Positions 8,560 through 16,251 are shown, counted from the first letter of the stretch. The stretch is 64,000 bases of DNA from RHKX01 sp963820055 (GCA_963820055.1 CAWFYJ010000003.1:930001-994000), one strand, 5' to 3'. Made by a program: numbers and translations. Notes: generated by a model from the sequence alone, not told the origin.

Positions 8560-8826
8560 TCAGCCCTCCGGGTCGCCGCCCTCGCGTTCGGTGGTTTCCA
8601 GTTCGTCGGATTCGCCGTAGGTAGCGAGGTTCTCGGACTCGGCATCCTCGACGGGCAACCGGTCTTCCAGCGGGTCGCCGCCCTCGCCCTCGGCTTTGTC
8701 GATCAGCTGCTCCTCGGCGAGCTCGAACCCCTCGCTCTCGCCGCCGCCGGCCTCGCTCACCGGTGCCTGCTCCTCGGCGTGGCGCTCGATCTCGTCCGGA
8801 TCGACGTTGCTCTCGTGCTCACTCAT
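8560..8826 (-). CDS. Small acidic hypothetical protein
   Basis: 88 residues, very rich in Glu, Asp, Ser and Gly, with no hydrophobic segment and no recognised domain; probably a soluble, disordered protein. ATG at 8826 is chosen because AAGGAG lies 8 nt upstream; longer readings of the frame lack such a site. A SigB-like promoter precedes it (8864-8889), so a stress role is plausible. I do not recognise the family. It converges with the hydrolase, with only 6 nt between the stops. Confidence 0.7.
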   Translation of the reverse strand: MSEHESNVDPDEIERHAEEQAPVSEAGGGESEGFELAEEQLIDKAEGEGGDPLEDRLPVEDAESENLATYGESDELETTEREGGDPEG

Positions 8827-8863
8827 CGGCTGCTCCTTCGTGGTGGATCGGTGTCCCCGCCCT

Positions 8864-8889
8864 CTGCCCGTACGCGCCCGAGCCGAAAC
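8864..8889 (-). promoter_or_regulatory. SigB/SigF-like promoter for the small acidic protein
   Basis: On the minus strand: GTTT, 16-nt spacer, GGGCAG, 37 nt before the start at 8826. Confidence 0.5.
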
Positions 8890-8896
8890 CCGCCGC

Positions 8897-10090
8897 TCAC
8901 GGCTGGAACACGACCTTGAAGACGCCGTCCTGCTTCTTCTGGAAGCGCTCGTAGGCATCGGGAGCCTCTTCGAGGGGCAGTCGGTGGGTCGCGAAGTCCT
9001 CCGTCCCGAGCGGATCGGAGTCGTCGGTCACCAGCGGCATGATGTCGTCGATCCAGCGCTTGACGTGCGCCTGCCCCATCCGGATCTGCAGGCCCTTGTC
9101 GAAGATCTGCATCATCGGGATCGGGTCGACGGCGCCGCCGTAGACGCCGCTGACCGAGACGGTGCCGCCGCGACGGACGACGTCGAAGCAGCCGTACAGC
9201 GCGTTGAGCCTGTCGATTCCGGCGTTCTCGATCATCGGCTTCGCGATCGCGTCGGGCAGGAGTCCGGCGGCCTTCTGCGCCAGTTCGGCCATCGGTGCTC
9301 CGTGCGCCTCCATGCCGACGGCGTCGATCGCCGAGTCGGTGCCGCGGCCGTCGGTCAGGTCGCGGACCTGCTCGGCGATCGCGGTCGTGTCGTCGGTCTC
9401 GTCGGATATGTCGATCACCTCGATGCCCAGCTTGCGCGCCATCTCGATCCGGTCCGCCTCGAGATCGAGGCCGATGACCCGGTGGCCCCTGTGGGCGGCG
9501 ATCCGCGCCGACATCTGGCCGATCGGGCCGAGGCCGAATATCGCCACCGATCCGTCGTCGGGTATCGCCGCGTACTCGACCGCCTGCCAGGCGGTCGGCA
9601 GCACGTCGGAGAGGAACAGGAACCGGTCGTCCACAGGTCCCTCAGGGACCTTGATCGGCCCGAACTGCGCCTGCGGAACGCGCAGGAACTCGGCCTGCCC
9701 GCCCGGGACCTGGCCGTAGAGCTTGGTGTAGCCGAACAGCGACGCGCCGGTGCCCGTGTCGCGGTTCTGGGTCGTCTCACACTGCGCGAACAGGTGCTGA
9801 TCGCACATCCAGCAGTGCCCGCAGGAGATGTTGAAGGGGATCACGACGCGGTCGCCCGGGGCGATGTTGGTGACCTCGGAACCGACCTCCTCGACGATGC
9901 CCATCGGCTCGTGCCCGAGGACGTCACCGGCATCCAGGTACGGACCCAGCACTGAGTAGAGGTGGAGATCGGAGCCGCAGAGACCCGTCGAAGTCACGCG
10001 GATCACCGCATCGGTCGGCTTCTCGATCTTCGGATCGGGAACTTCCTCGACCCGGACGTCCTCGTTTCCCTGCCAGGTAAGCGCCTTCAT
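8897..10090 (-). CDS. Zinc-dependent alcohol dehydrogenase (glutathione-independent formaldehyde dehydrogenase-like)
   Basis: 397 residues, a medium-chain zinc dehydrogenase. Catalytic zinc ligands are in G-L-C-G-S-D-L-H (about 36-43) and G-H-E (about 60); the structural zinc lobe is present as C-G-H-C-W-M-C-D-x6-C. The Rossmann motif G-L-G-P-I-G follows near residue 190. Such enzymes oxidise alcohols or aldehydes with NAD(P). The extended length and the segment around A-I-D-A-V-G-M-E-A-H-G recall glutathione-independent formaldehyde dehydrogenases, but substrate is not proven. Single-gene unit with its own SigB-like promoter. Confidence 0.9.
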   Translation of the reverse strand: MKALTWQGNEDVRVEEVPDPKIEKPTDAVIRVTSTGLCGSDLHLYSVLGPYLDAGDVLGHEPMGIVEEVGSEVTNIAPGDRVVIPFNISCGHCWMCDQHLFAQCETTQNRDTGTGASLFGYTKLYGQVPGGQAEFLRVPQAQFGPIKVPEGPVDDRFLFLSDVLPTAWQAVEYAAIPDDGSVAIFGLGPIGQMSARIAAHRGHRVIGLDLEADRIEMARKLGIEVIDISDETDDTTAIAEQVRDLTDGRGTDSAIDAVGMEAHGAPMAELAQKAAGLLPDAIAKPMIENAGIDRLNALYGCFDVVRRGGTVSVSGVYGGAVDPIPMMQIFDKGLQIRMGQAHVKRWIDDIMPLVTDDSDPLGTEDFATHRLPLEEAPDAYERFQKKQDGVFKVVFQP

Positions 10091-10121
10091 CTCAGCCTTT
10101 CGTCGTTGGTTCTCCTCGGGT

Positions 10122-10146
10122 GTACCCGGGGTCCTTCGAACGAATC
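10122..10146 (-). promoter_or_regulatory. SigB/SigF-like promoter for the alcohol dehydrogenase
   Basis: Minus strand: GATT, 15-nt spacer, GGGTAC, 31 nt before ATG 10090. Confidence 0.5.
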
Positions 10147-10162
10147 CGCGCCCGGTGGCGCT

Positions 10163-10651
10163 TCAGGCGGAATCGCCGAACAGCCTGACGGCGGCCTGCT
10201 CGCGGAACCGCTCGAGCGCCTCGTGCTGGGCTTCCGCGCGACCGATGAGCCGGTCGATCTCGGCCTCGCCGATGGCGTCGTAGCGATCGGCGACGCCCCG
10301 CAGTGCGACCCACAGGCAGAGCTTGCCCGCCACGCCGAGGGTCAGGGTCTCGAGAGCCATGAAGTTGCCGTGGTCTGCATCTCCCGACCCGGCGCCGCTG
10401 AACTTGACGCGGGTCCACTTCTCGGCCGCCCAGCCGCCCGCCTGCTTCACGGGGTTCCGGCTCACGTCGAGTGCGTCCATCAGGTCGCTCAGCGATCGGC
10501 GGTCCTCTTCGATGTCGGCGGCGATCCCGGCCATCGCTTCGCCGAGCGGTGTGCCCTCGCTGCGGTCGCGGATCTGCCCGGCGAGCTTCGATCCGAGCGT
10601 TGCGCCGGTCATGTGGTCGTTCAGGTAGATGTCCATCGGGCGGTCGGTCAT
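10163..10651 (-). CDS. Conserved hypothetical protein, predicted helical bundle
   Basis: 162 residues, mostly amphipathic helices (for example R-R-S-L-S-D-L-M-D-A-L and the C-terminal E-A-Q-H-E-A-L-E-R-F-R-E-Q-A), with no signal peptide or membrane segment. It resembles actinobacterial proteins of unknown function; a ferritin-like four-helix fold is possible, but no metal-ligand set is clear. ATG 10651 is preceded by GAGGAG. A SigB-like promoter (10699-10723) lies in the gap shared with the divergent epimerase gene. Confidence 0.72.
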   Translation of the reverse strand: MTDRPMDIYLNDHMTGATLGSKLAGQIRDRSEGTPLGEAMAGIAADIEEDRRSLSDLMDALDVSRNPVKQAGGWAAEKWTRVKFSGAGSGDADHGNFMALETLTLGVAGKLCLWVALRGVADRYDAIGEAEIDRLIGRAEAQHEALERFREQAAVRLFGDSA

Positions 10652-10698
10652 TCGTCGCTCCTCGTGCTGTTCGATGGGTGGAATCCGGCTCCGAGCGG

Positions 10699-10723
10699 CT
10701 ACCCCGATGCCGCCGCGATAAGC
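10699..10723 (-). promoter_or_regulatory. SigB/SigF-like promoter (leftward) for the gene at 10651
   Basis: Minus strand: GCTT, 15-nt spacer, GGGTAG, 47 nt before the start. Its -35 end is 4 nt from the -35 box of the rightward promoter. Confidence 0.6.
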
Positions 10724-10726
10724 GTG

Positions 10727-10751
10727 GTTTCTTCGCCGCAGGCGCGGGCAG
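10727..10751 (+). promoter_or_regulatory. SigB/SigF-like promoter (rightward) for the gene at 10761
   Basis: GTTT, 15-nt spacer, GGGCAG; 9 nt from the -10 to GTG 10761, implying an almost leaderless mRNA. Confidence 0.6.
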
Positions 10752-10760
10752 GACCGAGGC

Positions 10761-11813
10761 GTGAAGGTTGTGGTCACCGGAGCCACCGGCAACGTCGGGA
10801 CCAGCGTTCTGGCGGCGCTCGGAGCGGACGATCGCGTCGACGAGATCGTCGGAATCGCGAGGCGGCTGCCCGCAGGGCCCGCCCCCGACAAGACCATGTG
10901 GCTCGACGCCGACGTGACCGGCGACGACCTCGCGCCCCTGTTCGCGGGCGCCGACGTCGTGGTCCACCTGGCTTGGGCGATTCAACCCTCCCGCGACCGT
11001 GAGCGGACGAGGGCCGTGAACGTGGAGGGATCGCGCCGGGTCTTCGAGGCTGTCGTCGAGGCCGGCGTTCCCGCCCTCGTTCATGCCTCCTCGGTCGGCG
11101 CCTACAGCCCCGGGGGCGCCACATCGGACCCGGTCGACGAGAGCTGGCCGACCCTCGGCATCTCCTCTTCCTTCTACTCGGTCGACAAGTCGGCCTGCGA
11201 GCGGTTGCTCGATCGCATCGAGCGCGAAGCCCCCGAGCTGCGGGTGGTCCGGCTGCGACCTGCACTCATCTTCAAGCGGGACGCCGGCAGCGAGATCCGG
11301 CGATTGTTCGCCGGGCCGCTCCTGCCGAAGCGGCTGCTGAAGCCGGGACTGCTTCCGGTGATGCCCTGGATCAAGGGCCTGCGCGTGCAAGCCGTCCATT
11401 CCGACGATGTCGGCGACGCGTACCGGCTCGCGGCGCTCGGCGATGTCAGCGGCCCATTCAACCTGGCGGCGACGCCGATCCTCGACGGGCCGACGGTCGC
11501 CGCGCTGATGGGAGCCAGGCTCCTCGAGCTTCCCCCGTCGCTCGTTCGCACGGGCGCGGACCTGAGTTGGCTGCTGCGCCTGCAGCCGACGCCGCCCGGC
11601 TGGGTCGACATGGGCACCTCGGTGCCGATGATGTCCTCGCTGCGAGCTCGCGAGGAGCTCGGCTGGGAGCCGAGGCACGATGCCCGCGAGACCTTCCTCG
11701 AGCTCCTCGACGGGATCTCGGGAAGCGGCGGCGCCCCGACTCCGCCCCTGACCGCCGCCGACTCGGTCAGACGCCGGGTCTCGGAGCTGGTCAGGGGTAC
11801 CCCGCGGCCGTAG
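10761..11813 (+). CDS. NAD-dependent epimerase/dehydratase (extended SDR)
   Basis: 350 residues. The N-terminal nucleotide motif V-T-G-A-T-G-N-V-G is at 4-12, followed by H-A-S-S-V-G-A-Y, the catalytic Tyr-x3-Lys as Y-S-V-D-K and the substrate region with V-H-S-D-D-V. These are features of the extended short-chain dehydrogenases that act on sugar nucleotides or lipids. No sugar-biosynthesis genes are adjacent, so the substrate is open. GTG start, supported by the promoter 9 nt upstream. It ends in a strong hairpin shared with the convergent coiled-coil gene. Confidence 0.87.
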   Translation: MKVVVTGATGNVGTSVLAALGADDRVDEIVGIARRLPAGPAPDKTMWLDADVTGDDLAPLFAGADVVVHLAWAIQPSRDRERTRAVNVEGSRRVFEAVVEAGVPALVHASSVGAYSPGGATSDPVDESWPTLGISSSFYSVDKSACERLLDRIEREAPELRVVRLRPALIFKRDAGSEIRRLFAGPLLPKRLLKPGLLPVMPWIKGLRVQAVHSDDVGDAYRLAALGDVSGPFNLAATPILDGPTVAALMGARLLELPPSLVRTGADLSWLLRLQPTPPGWVDMGTSVPMMSSLRAREELGWEPRHDARETFLELLDGISGSGGAPTPPLTAADSVRRRVSELVRGTPRP

Positions 11814-11823
11814 CCGCGGGGTA
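11798..11823. terminator. Bidirectional hairpin terminator
   Basis: Perfect 10-bp stem TACCCCGCGG / CCGCGGGGTA with a 6-nt loop, covering the epimerase stop and lying 15 nt from the stop of the convergent coiled-coil gene. No U-tract. Confidence 0.6.
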
Positions 11824-11837
11824 GGGGCCGGAGTCCT

Positions 11838-12469
11838 CTAGCTGCCGGACTTCGTCCCGGCGCCGGCCTTCGGCTTGCTGCCGTTGCCGGTCTTGGCCTT
11901 GGTCGCGGATGCCGGGACTTGGCCGAGCCGGACTTGGAGGCCGGGCCCGACTTCGTGGCGGTGTCGCTCTTGCCGTTCCCCGAGCTCTTGCGGGAGGCCT
12001 TGAGCTCGGCCGCCTTCTTGTCGAGCTCCTCCGCCTTCTTCACGGCCTCGACGGCCTTCTGCTCCTTCGCGTTCGCCTCGAGCTTCTTGTCGACGGCTTC
12101 GGCGCGGTTGCGCTTCGCCTCCGCGGCGGTCTTCTCCTTCTTGCGCTCGGCGTCGCGGGCGGCCGTGTGCTTCCGCGCGGTCGCGTCCTGCTTCGCCTTC
12201 TGCTTGCTCTCGTGGCGATCGCGCTGGATCGCTTCGCGAGCCTCCTCGGCGCGCTCGTCGGCGCGCTCGCGCCGGCTGACGGCGGCCTGACGACGACGGT
12301 CGGCGGCAGTCTCGGCGCGTTGTGCGGTCTGCTCGGCGGCGTCATGGAGAGCGTCGGCCCGGTCGTCGGTGCCGACGCCGGTGATCTTCAGGGCGGCGTC
12401 GATCGGAAGCCGGGCGATCTTCACGCCCGTGCCGATCGCGGCCTTCGGAATTGCTGTTATCAAGCTCAT
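11838..12469 (-). CDS. Lys/Ala/Glu-rich coiled-coil protein with an apparent frameshift near its C-terminus
   Basis: About 210 residues. After a short N-terminal segment (S-L-I-T-A-I-P-K-A-A) comes a long, highly charged coiled coil (A-E-x-R-R-x-A repeats), then a Ser/Lys/Gly tail. The frame from ATG 12469 otherwise runs antisense through the neighbouring epimerase. Restoring one missing base at about 11907-11920 gives a tail ...K-T-G-N-G-S-K-P-K-A-G that stops at TAG 11838. A strong GGAGGA site overlaps the stop of the upstream gene, so the two form an operon. Function unknown; such proteins are often stress-associated or nucleoid/envelope linked. Confidence 0.68.
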
Positions 12470-12479
12470 TCGGTTCCTC

Positions 12480-12971
12480 CTACTCGTTGGTCTGTTCGGC
12501 TTCGGCGCGCTCGGCCTCACGCTCGATGACTTCGGCGCGTCCCTCGCCCTCGCGCTCGACCATGTCGGCCTCACGCTTCTCCTGGGCGGCGACGGCGACC
12601 TCGCGCTCGCGCTGCTTCTCGACGTCGGCGATCTCCTCGGCGCTCTCGCGCTCGGCCTCGGCCTCTTCGGCGACGCGCTGGCGGTCGGCCTCGGCCTCAC
12701 GCTGCTCTTCCGTCAGGTCGGTCTTCAGCTCGGCCTGCTCGCGCTCGGCCTCGGCGCGCTCCTCCTCGAGCTCCGCCTCGCGGCGGGCGATCGAAGCGTC
12801 CTTGGCAGCGTCAGCCGCCTCTTGCGTGGCTTCGGCTTTCGCCTGCTGGAGCTTGCCCTCGCGGGCGAGCTTGTCGTCGTCCCGGAAATCTCCGAGCGCT
12901 TCCTTCACCCGCCCGACGAACCGGCCGGTGATGCCGCCGCTCGTGGTCTCTTTCGTGGGTCCTTCAGTCAA
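12480..12971 (-). CDS. CsbD-like N-terminus fused to a charged coiled coil
   Basis: 163 residues. Residues 10-50 (I-T-G-R-F-V-G-R-V-K-E-A-L-G-D-F then D-D-D-K-L-A-R-E-G-K-L-Q-Q) resemble the CsbD general stress family; the remaining 110 residues are an alternating Glu/Ala/Arg coiled coil. The start is TTG 12971, fixed by AGGAGG 7 nt upstream. It is translated with the second coiled-coil gene 10 nt downstream. A GTTT-N16-GGGAAG element at 13048-13073 could be its promoter. CsbD is SigB-controlled in Bacillus; a role in stress is an inference from the N-terminal match. Confidence 0.72.
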   Translation of the reverse strand: MTEGPTKETTSGGITGRFVGRVKEALGDFRDDDKLAREGKLQQAKAEATQEAADAAKDASIARREAELEEERAEAEREQAELKTDLTEEQREAEADRQRVAEEAEAERESAEEIADVEKQREREVAVAAQEKREADMVEREGEGRAEVIEREAERAEAEQTNE

Positions 12972-13019
12972 AATTTTCCTCCTGGTCGTCCCGCTCTGTC
13001 CCGCTTTCGGGCATCGGCC

Positions 13020-13035
13020 CCCGTCCCGAGACGGG
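13020..13035 (-). terminator. Small hairpin after the DUF1360 gene
   Basis: Perfect 6-bp stem CCCGTC / GACGGG with a 4-nt loop, 33 nt after the DUF1360 stop. Weak; no U-tract. Confidence 0.3.
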
Positions 13036-13067
13036 TGCTCAAAAGGCCTTCCCGATCCCCGGAGGCT

Positions 13068-13586
13068 CTAAACCGGCTCGCGCCCGGGTGCCGCGTCCTC
13101 GGCCGCCTTGTAGGCCAGCTGGAGGAAGTCGGCGATCGCATGGGCCGTGAACATCGTCGACACCAGGCGGGTGAACCGGGGCGCGCCGACCATGCCGACC
13201 AGGAATGCCGCAACGACCCACTGGCCGACGCAGTATGGGCAGACGAGCAGCTCGCCGACCGCCCGGCGCACGCCCTCCCCGCGCGCAGCTTCCTCGAGCT
13301 CCCCGTGACCGGCGGGCTCCTGGAAGCGGGTGAACGGCGCCCGGACGAAGGCGGTCACCTTGTCCTTGGTGATCAGCCGCGAGATCTTGTGGGTGGCGAT
13401 ACCGATCGCGACCACGTCGAGCAGCCCGTAGCCCTCCGGCAGCTCCCCGCGGTGGCGGTAGGCGAGCCGCAGCGAGCCGATGAACCCGGTCGTGAAGATG
13501 ACCGTCAGGATCGAATAGGCCGCGAGCGGCCGCTCCTCGTCAGGCGAATAGCCGGCGGTCGGATCGGGTGGCTTCGGAAGATCCAT
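13068..13586 (-). CDS. DUF1360 membrane protein
   Basis: 172 residues with an N-terminal hydrophobic segment (about 22-42), the DUF1360 block A-T-H-K-I-S-R-L-I-T-K-D, and the hallmark C-P-Y-C-V-G-Q-W near residue 125 followed by another membrane segment. The family is widespread in spore-formers and actinobacteria and has no established biochemical role; Bacillus members are spore or stress proteins. The strong SigB-like promoter with its -10 only 10 nt before ATG 13586 supports stress control. Confidence 0.85.
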   Translation of the reverse strand: MDLPKPPDPTAGYSPDEERPLAAYSILTVIFTTGFIGSLRLAYRHRGELPEGYGLLDVVAIGIATHKISRLITKDKVTAFVRAPFTRFQEPAGHGELEEAARGEGVRRAVGELLVCPYCVGQWVVAAFLVGMVGAPRFTRLVSTMFTAHAIADFLQLAYKAAEDAAPGREPV

Positions 13587-13596
13587 TCCCCGCGGG

Positions 13597-13622
13597 CTAC
13601 CCGAGGCCTCGCCGGAGCAAAC
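13597..13622 (-). promoter_or_regulatory. SigB/SigF-like promoter for the DUF1360 gene
   Basis: Minus strand: GTTT, 16-nt spacer, GGGTAG; 10 nt to ATG 13586. Confidence 0.65.
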
Positions 13623-13659
13623 CCAGGCTCGACGGCTTCCCGACCCGGGGATTCAGAGG

Positions 13660-13706
13660 CAGTGGTCCAACTTTGGTCCGCTATGCGGACCGAATCCCGT
13701 CCACTG
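13660..13706. repeat. Dispersed palindromic repeat, copy A
   Basis: A 47-nt double palindrome: outer arms CAGTGG / CCACTG, inner arms TTTGGTCCGC / GCGGACCGAA around TAT. A second 47-nt copy with the same outer arms and near-identical inner arms lies at 59347-59393. This copy sits in the gap between two divergent genes, so it is not simply a terminator. Confidence 0.7.
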
Positions 13707-13748
13707 ACCTCGAGGCCGACAGCGCCAGATGTCCGTCGGGCCGGTTTG

Positions 13749-13762
13749 CGAACATGTGTTCG
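13749..13762. promoter_or_regulatory. SOS box (LexA operator) at the radical SAM gene
   Basis: CGAAC-ATGT-GTTCG is an exact match to the CGAACRNRYGTTCG operator of Gram-positive and actinobacterial LexA. Its last base is the first base of the inferred GTG start at 13762, so bound LexA would cover the start of the gene. Confidence 0.75.
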
Positions 13763-15252
13763 TGCGGTGGGACAACCTCAAGACGGAGGCGCAGGGACGG
13801 GAATCGCTGCCGGGAATCGACGTGGCGCCCGTCACCCGGACGTTCGACGCCCCCGAGGCGGTCGGTATCCGCTTCCACGAGATCCAGGCCCGCTCCGCGA
13901 TCAACGCGGTGCCGCCGATGAGCTACGTCGACTTCCGCCACACGATCAACCCGTACAGAGGTTGCACGCATGCATGCTCCTACTGCCTGTCGGGCGACAC
14001 CCTGGTGCTCTGCGGCGACGGCAGGGCGACCCCGATCGCCGAACTCGAGCCGGACGACGAGATCTACGGGACCCGGTTCGTCGGCCGCTATCGCCGCTAC
14101 GTCAAGACGACCGTCCTCAACCATTGGGAGACGAAGAAGCAGGCCTATGCCGTCCGCCTCGAGAACGGCACCGAGTTGATCGCCAGTGGCGACCACAGAT
14201 TCCTCAGCGACCGCGGCTGGAAATACGTGACCGGCTCTCAGCATGGGACAGGTCGACGTCCTCACCTGACGACGGACGAATCGCTCCTGGGCCCGGACCC
14301 TGCGATCACGCGGAAACGCGACTTCTCGGGAACCGCCGTGAAAGCCCGCAACCCGATGCGGATCGTCGAGATCGAACCGCTCGGCCGAGAGGTGGAGATG
14401 TTCGACATCACCACGGGAACCGGGGACTTCATCGCCGACGGGGTGATCAGCCACAACTGCTTTGCCCGGCCCACCCACAAGTACCTCGACATGAACGCGC
14501 GGGAGGACTTCGAGCGGGAGATCGTGGTCAAGGTCAACCTGCCCGAGGTGCTGAGGGCCGAGTTGCGGCGGCCGTCCTGGAAGGGCGAGCTGATCGCGCT
14601 CGGTACGAACACCGATCCCTACCAGTGGGTCGAGGGTCGCTATCGGATCACGCGGGCGATCTGGGAGCAGCTGCTGGAGGCGCGGAACCCGTGTTCGGTG
14701 CTGACCAAGTCACCGCTGCTGCTCCGCGACCTCGACCTGTTCCGCAAGCTCAGCGAGCGGGCGGGGTTCAGCGCGAGCCTGTCGATCCCGACGCTGGACG
14801 CGAAGGCGTGGCGGGCGACCGAGCCGGGGACGCCGAATCCGCGCAAGCGGATCGAGGCCGTGGCCGCCCTGAGCGAGGCGGGAATCGACACCGGCGTCCT
14901 CGTGGCGCCGCTGATGCCGGGGATCAACGATTCGCCGCAGCAGGTCAACGAGATCCTCGAGCTCTGCGGCGAGGCGGGTGCGACGAGCGTCGGCGGGATC
15001 GCGCTTCACCTCCGCGGAGAGGTGCGTTCGATCTTCCTCGACTGGCTGCGCCAGTACCGGCCCGATCTCCTGCAGCGCTACGAGGAGCTCTACGCCCGCG
15101 GCGGCAACATGGAGGCGAAGGAGCGGAGCCGGCTCAACCGGCTCGTCCGACGGGGCGGTCGCCCCCGCGCCCGACCGCCGGCCGCGGACGCCGAAGAGCG
15201 TGACGGGACGAACGCCGATCAGCCGGCGCCCGCCCCGCAGCAGCTCTTCTGA
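13762..15252 (+). CDS. Intein-containing Rv2578c-type radical SAM protein (COG1533, SplB-like)
   Basis: 496 residues before splicing. The radical SAM cluster motif is C68-x3-C72-x2-C, the third cysteine being supplied after removal of an intein (residues 75-232). The host protein (about 338 residues) continues C-F-A-R-P-T-H-K-Y-L-D, as in actinobacterial Rv2578c homologues, which belong to the spore-photoproduct-lyase-like COG1533. GTG 13762 gives the V-R-W start expected from homologues; ATG 13729 is the alternative. The SOS box at the start suggests induction by DNA damage. The C-terminal 45 residues are Arg/Pro/Ala-rich. Enzymatic substrate unknown. Confidence 0.88.
   Translation: MRWDNLKTEAQGRESLPGIDVAPVTRTFDAPEAVGIRFHEIQARSAINAVPPMSYVDFRHTINPYRGCTHACSYCLSGDTLVLCGDGRATPIAELEPDDEIYGTRFVGRYRRYVKTTVLNHWETKKQAYAVRLENGTELIASGDHRFLSDRGWKYVTGSQHGTGRRPHLTTDESLLGPDPAITRKRDFSGTAVKARNPMRIVEIEPLGREVEMFDITTGTGDFIADGVISHNCFARPTHKYLDMNAREDFEREIVVKVNLPEVLRAELRRPSWKGELIALGTNTDPYQWVEGRYRITRAIWEQLLEARNPCSVLTKSPLLLRDLDLFRKLSERAGFSASLSIPTLDAKAWRATEPGTPNPRKRIEAVAALSEAGIDTGVLVAPLMPGINDSPQQVNEILELCGEAGATSVGGIALHLRGEVRSIFLDWLRQYRPDLLQRYEELYARGGNMEAKERSRLNRLVRRGGRPRARPPAADAEERDGTNADQPAPAPQQLF
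13984..14457 (+). other. Mini-intein inserted in the radical SAM cluster motif
   Basis: 158 residues from Cys1 in C-L-S-G-D-T-L-V to the C-terminal S-H-N, followed by Cys+1. Splicing-block features visible: block A C-L-S-G-D-T, a block B-like G-S/T region around A-S-G-D-H-R-F-L, and block G V-I-S-H-N-C. No LAGLIDADG endonuclease is present, so it is a mini-intein. Removal rebuilds C-x3-C-x2-C exactly. Confidence 0.9.
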
Positions 15253-15259
15253 ATTCGGC

Positions 15260-16114
15260 TCAGCCCGAGAAGGGACGCCGGGCGACCGCTCCCCACACCT
15301 TGTCGGGGATGACGGGCCGGAGCCGGTAGGCGACCCTGGCCCCGATGCCGATCGGGAACCGGCTCGGAGGCCGGCCCGAGGTGAGCGCCTTCTTGATGCT
15401 GTCGGCGACCTTGTCGGCGCTCATGTTGTCGCCGTCCCGCGTCTTCCGCAGGCGCTCCTCGAACTTCTCCATGTCGTCCTCGTAGAGGTTGCGCTGCGGG
15501 GCCGGAAGGTCGGCGACCATCTTCTGTGCCTGCTCGAGGCCCTTCGCCCAGATCTCCGAGTCGGTGACTCCCGGCTCGACGATCGCCACGTCGACGCCGG
15601 TGCCCTCGAGCTCCATCCGCAGCGCCTCCGCCGCGGCCTCGAGCCCGAACTTCGAGGCGTGGTAGGCGCCGGCGAACGGAAAGACGACCTGCCCGCCGAT
15701 CGAGCTGACGAACACGATCCGGCCCTCGGTTGCGCGAAGCATCGGCAGGAACGCCTGGGTGACTGCGATCTGGCCGATCAGGTTGACCTCGAGCTGGTGG
15801 CGGAGCTGGTCGATCGGCAGGACCTCCATCGGTCCGGTGACCGGCTCGCCGGCGTTGTTGATCAGCCCGACGAGACCGTCGCCGTCGGTCAGCTCCTTCG
15901 CCCGTGCGACCGCGCTTTCGATCGTCGCTGCGTCGGTGACGTCGACGACGACCGGTTCGATCTCACCGACTGCACCGTTCAGCTCCGCCTTCAGGCGTTC
16001 GCCGTCGGCCGCTTTTCGGACGCCCGCGAGCACGCGGTAGCCGTCCTCTGCCAGCTTCAGCGCCGTTGCCCGGCCGATGCCGGACGACGTGCCCGTGATC
16101 AGTACCGCCTCCAC
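15260..16114 (-). CDS. Short-chain dehydrogenase/reductase
   Basis: 284 residues, classical SDR: cofactor motif T-G-T-S-S-G-I-G at 7-14, N-N-A-G near 88, Ser in V-S-S-I-G and the catalytic Y-H-A-S-K near 152. The family reduces ketones or oxidises alcohols with NAD(P)H. It converges on the radical SAM gene with a 7-nt gap. The ATG at 16114 lies 74 nt from a SigB-like promoter that is divergent from that of the small membrane protein. Confidence 0.88.
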   Translation of the reverse strand: MEAVLITGTSSGIGRATALKLAEDGYRVLAGVRKAADGERLKAELNGAVGEIEPVVVDVTDAATIESAVARAKELTDGDGLVGLINNAGEPVTGPMEVLPIDQLRHQLEVNLIGQIAVTQAFLPMLRATEGRIVFVSSIGGQVVFPFAGAYHASKFGLEAAAEALRMELEGTGVDVAIVEPGVTDSEIWAKGLEQAQKMVADLPAPQRNLYEDDMEKFEERLRKTRDGDNMSADKVADSIKKALTSGRPPSRFPIGIGARVAYRLRPVIPDKVWGAVARRPFSG

Positions 16115-16187
16115 GTCAGCCGCCCTTGATGCCGGTCTCGGTCTCCATGATCTCTCCCGCTCTGTCGTTTACAGGTTCGATCGAGGC

Positions 16188-16212
16188 CTACCCGGGACGT
16201 TCTGGGGTAATC
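16188..16212 (-). promoter_or_regulatory. SigB/SigF-like promoter for the SDR gene
   Basis: Minus strand: GATT, 15-nt spacer, GGGTAG; 73 nt before the start at 16114. Confidence 0.45.
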
Positions 16213-16217
16213 GACCC

Positions 16218-16242
16218 GTTTCGCTCCCGAGGCGGCGGGTAC
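16218..16242 (+). promoter_or_regulatory. SigB/SigF-like promoter for the small membrane protein
   Basis: GTTT, 15-nt spacer, GGGTAC; 9 nt to ATG 16252. It decides the start of that very short gene. Confidence 0.65.
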
Positions 16243-16251
16243 GCCGCGGCG

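Noticed and set aside
12369..15203. 944-residue open frame on the plus strand across the coiled-coil and radical SAM genes.
   Set aside because: It crosses both strands' real genes, is Leu/Ala/Arg-biased and joins unrelated regions. Shadow frame.
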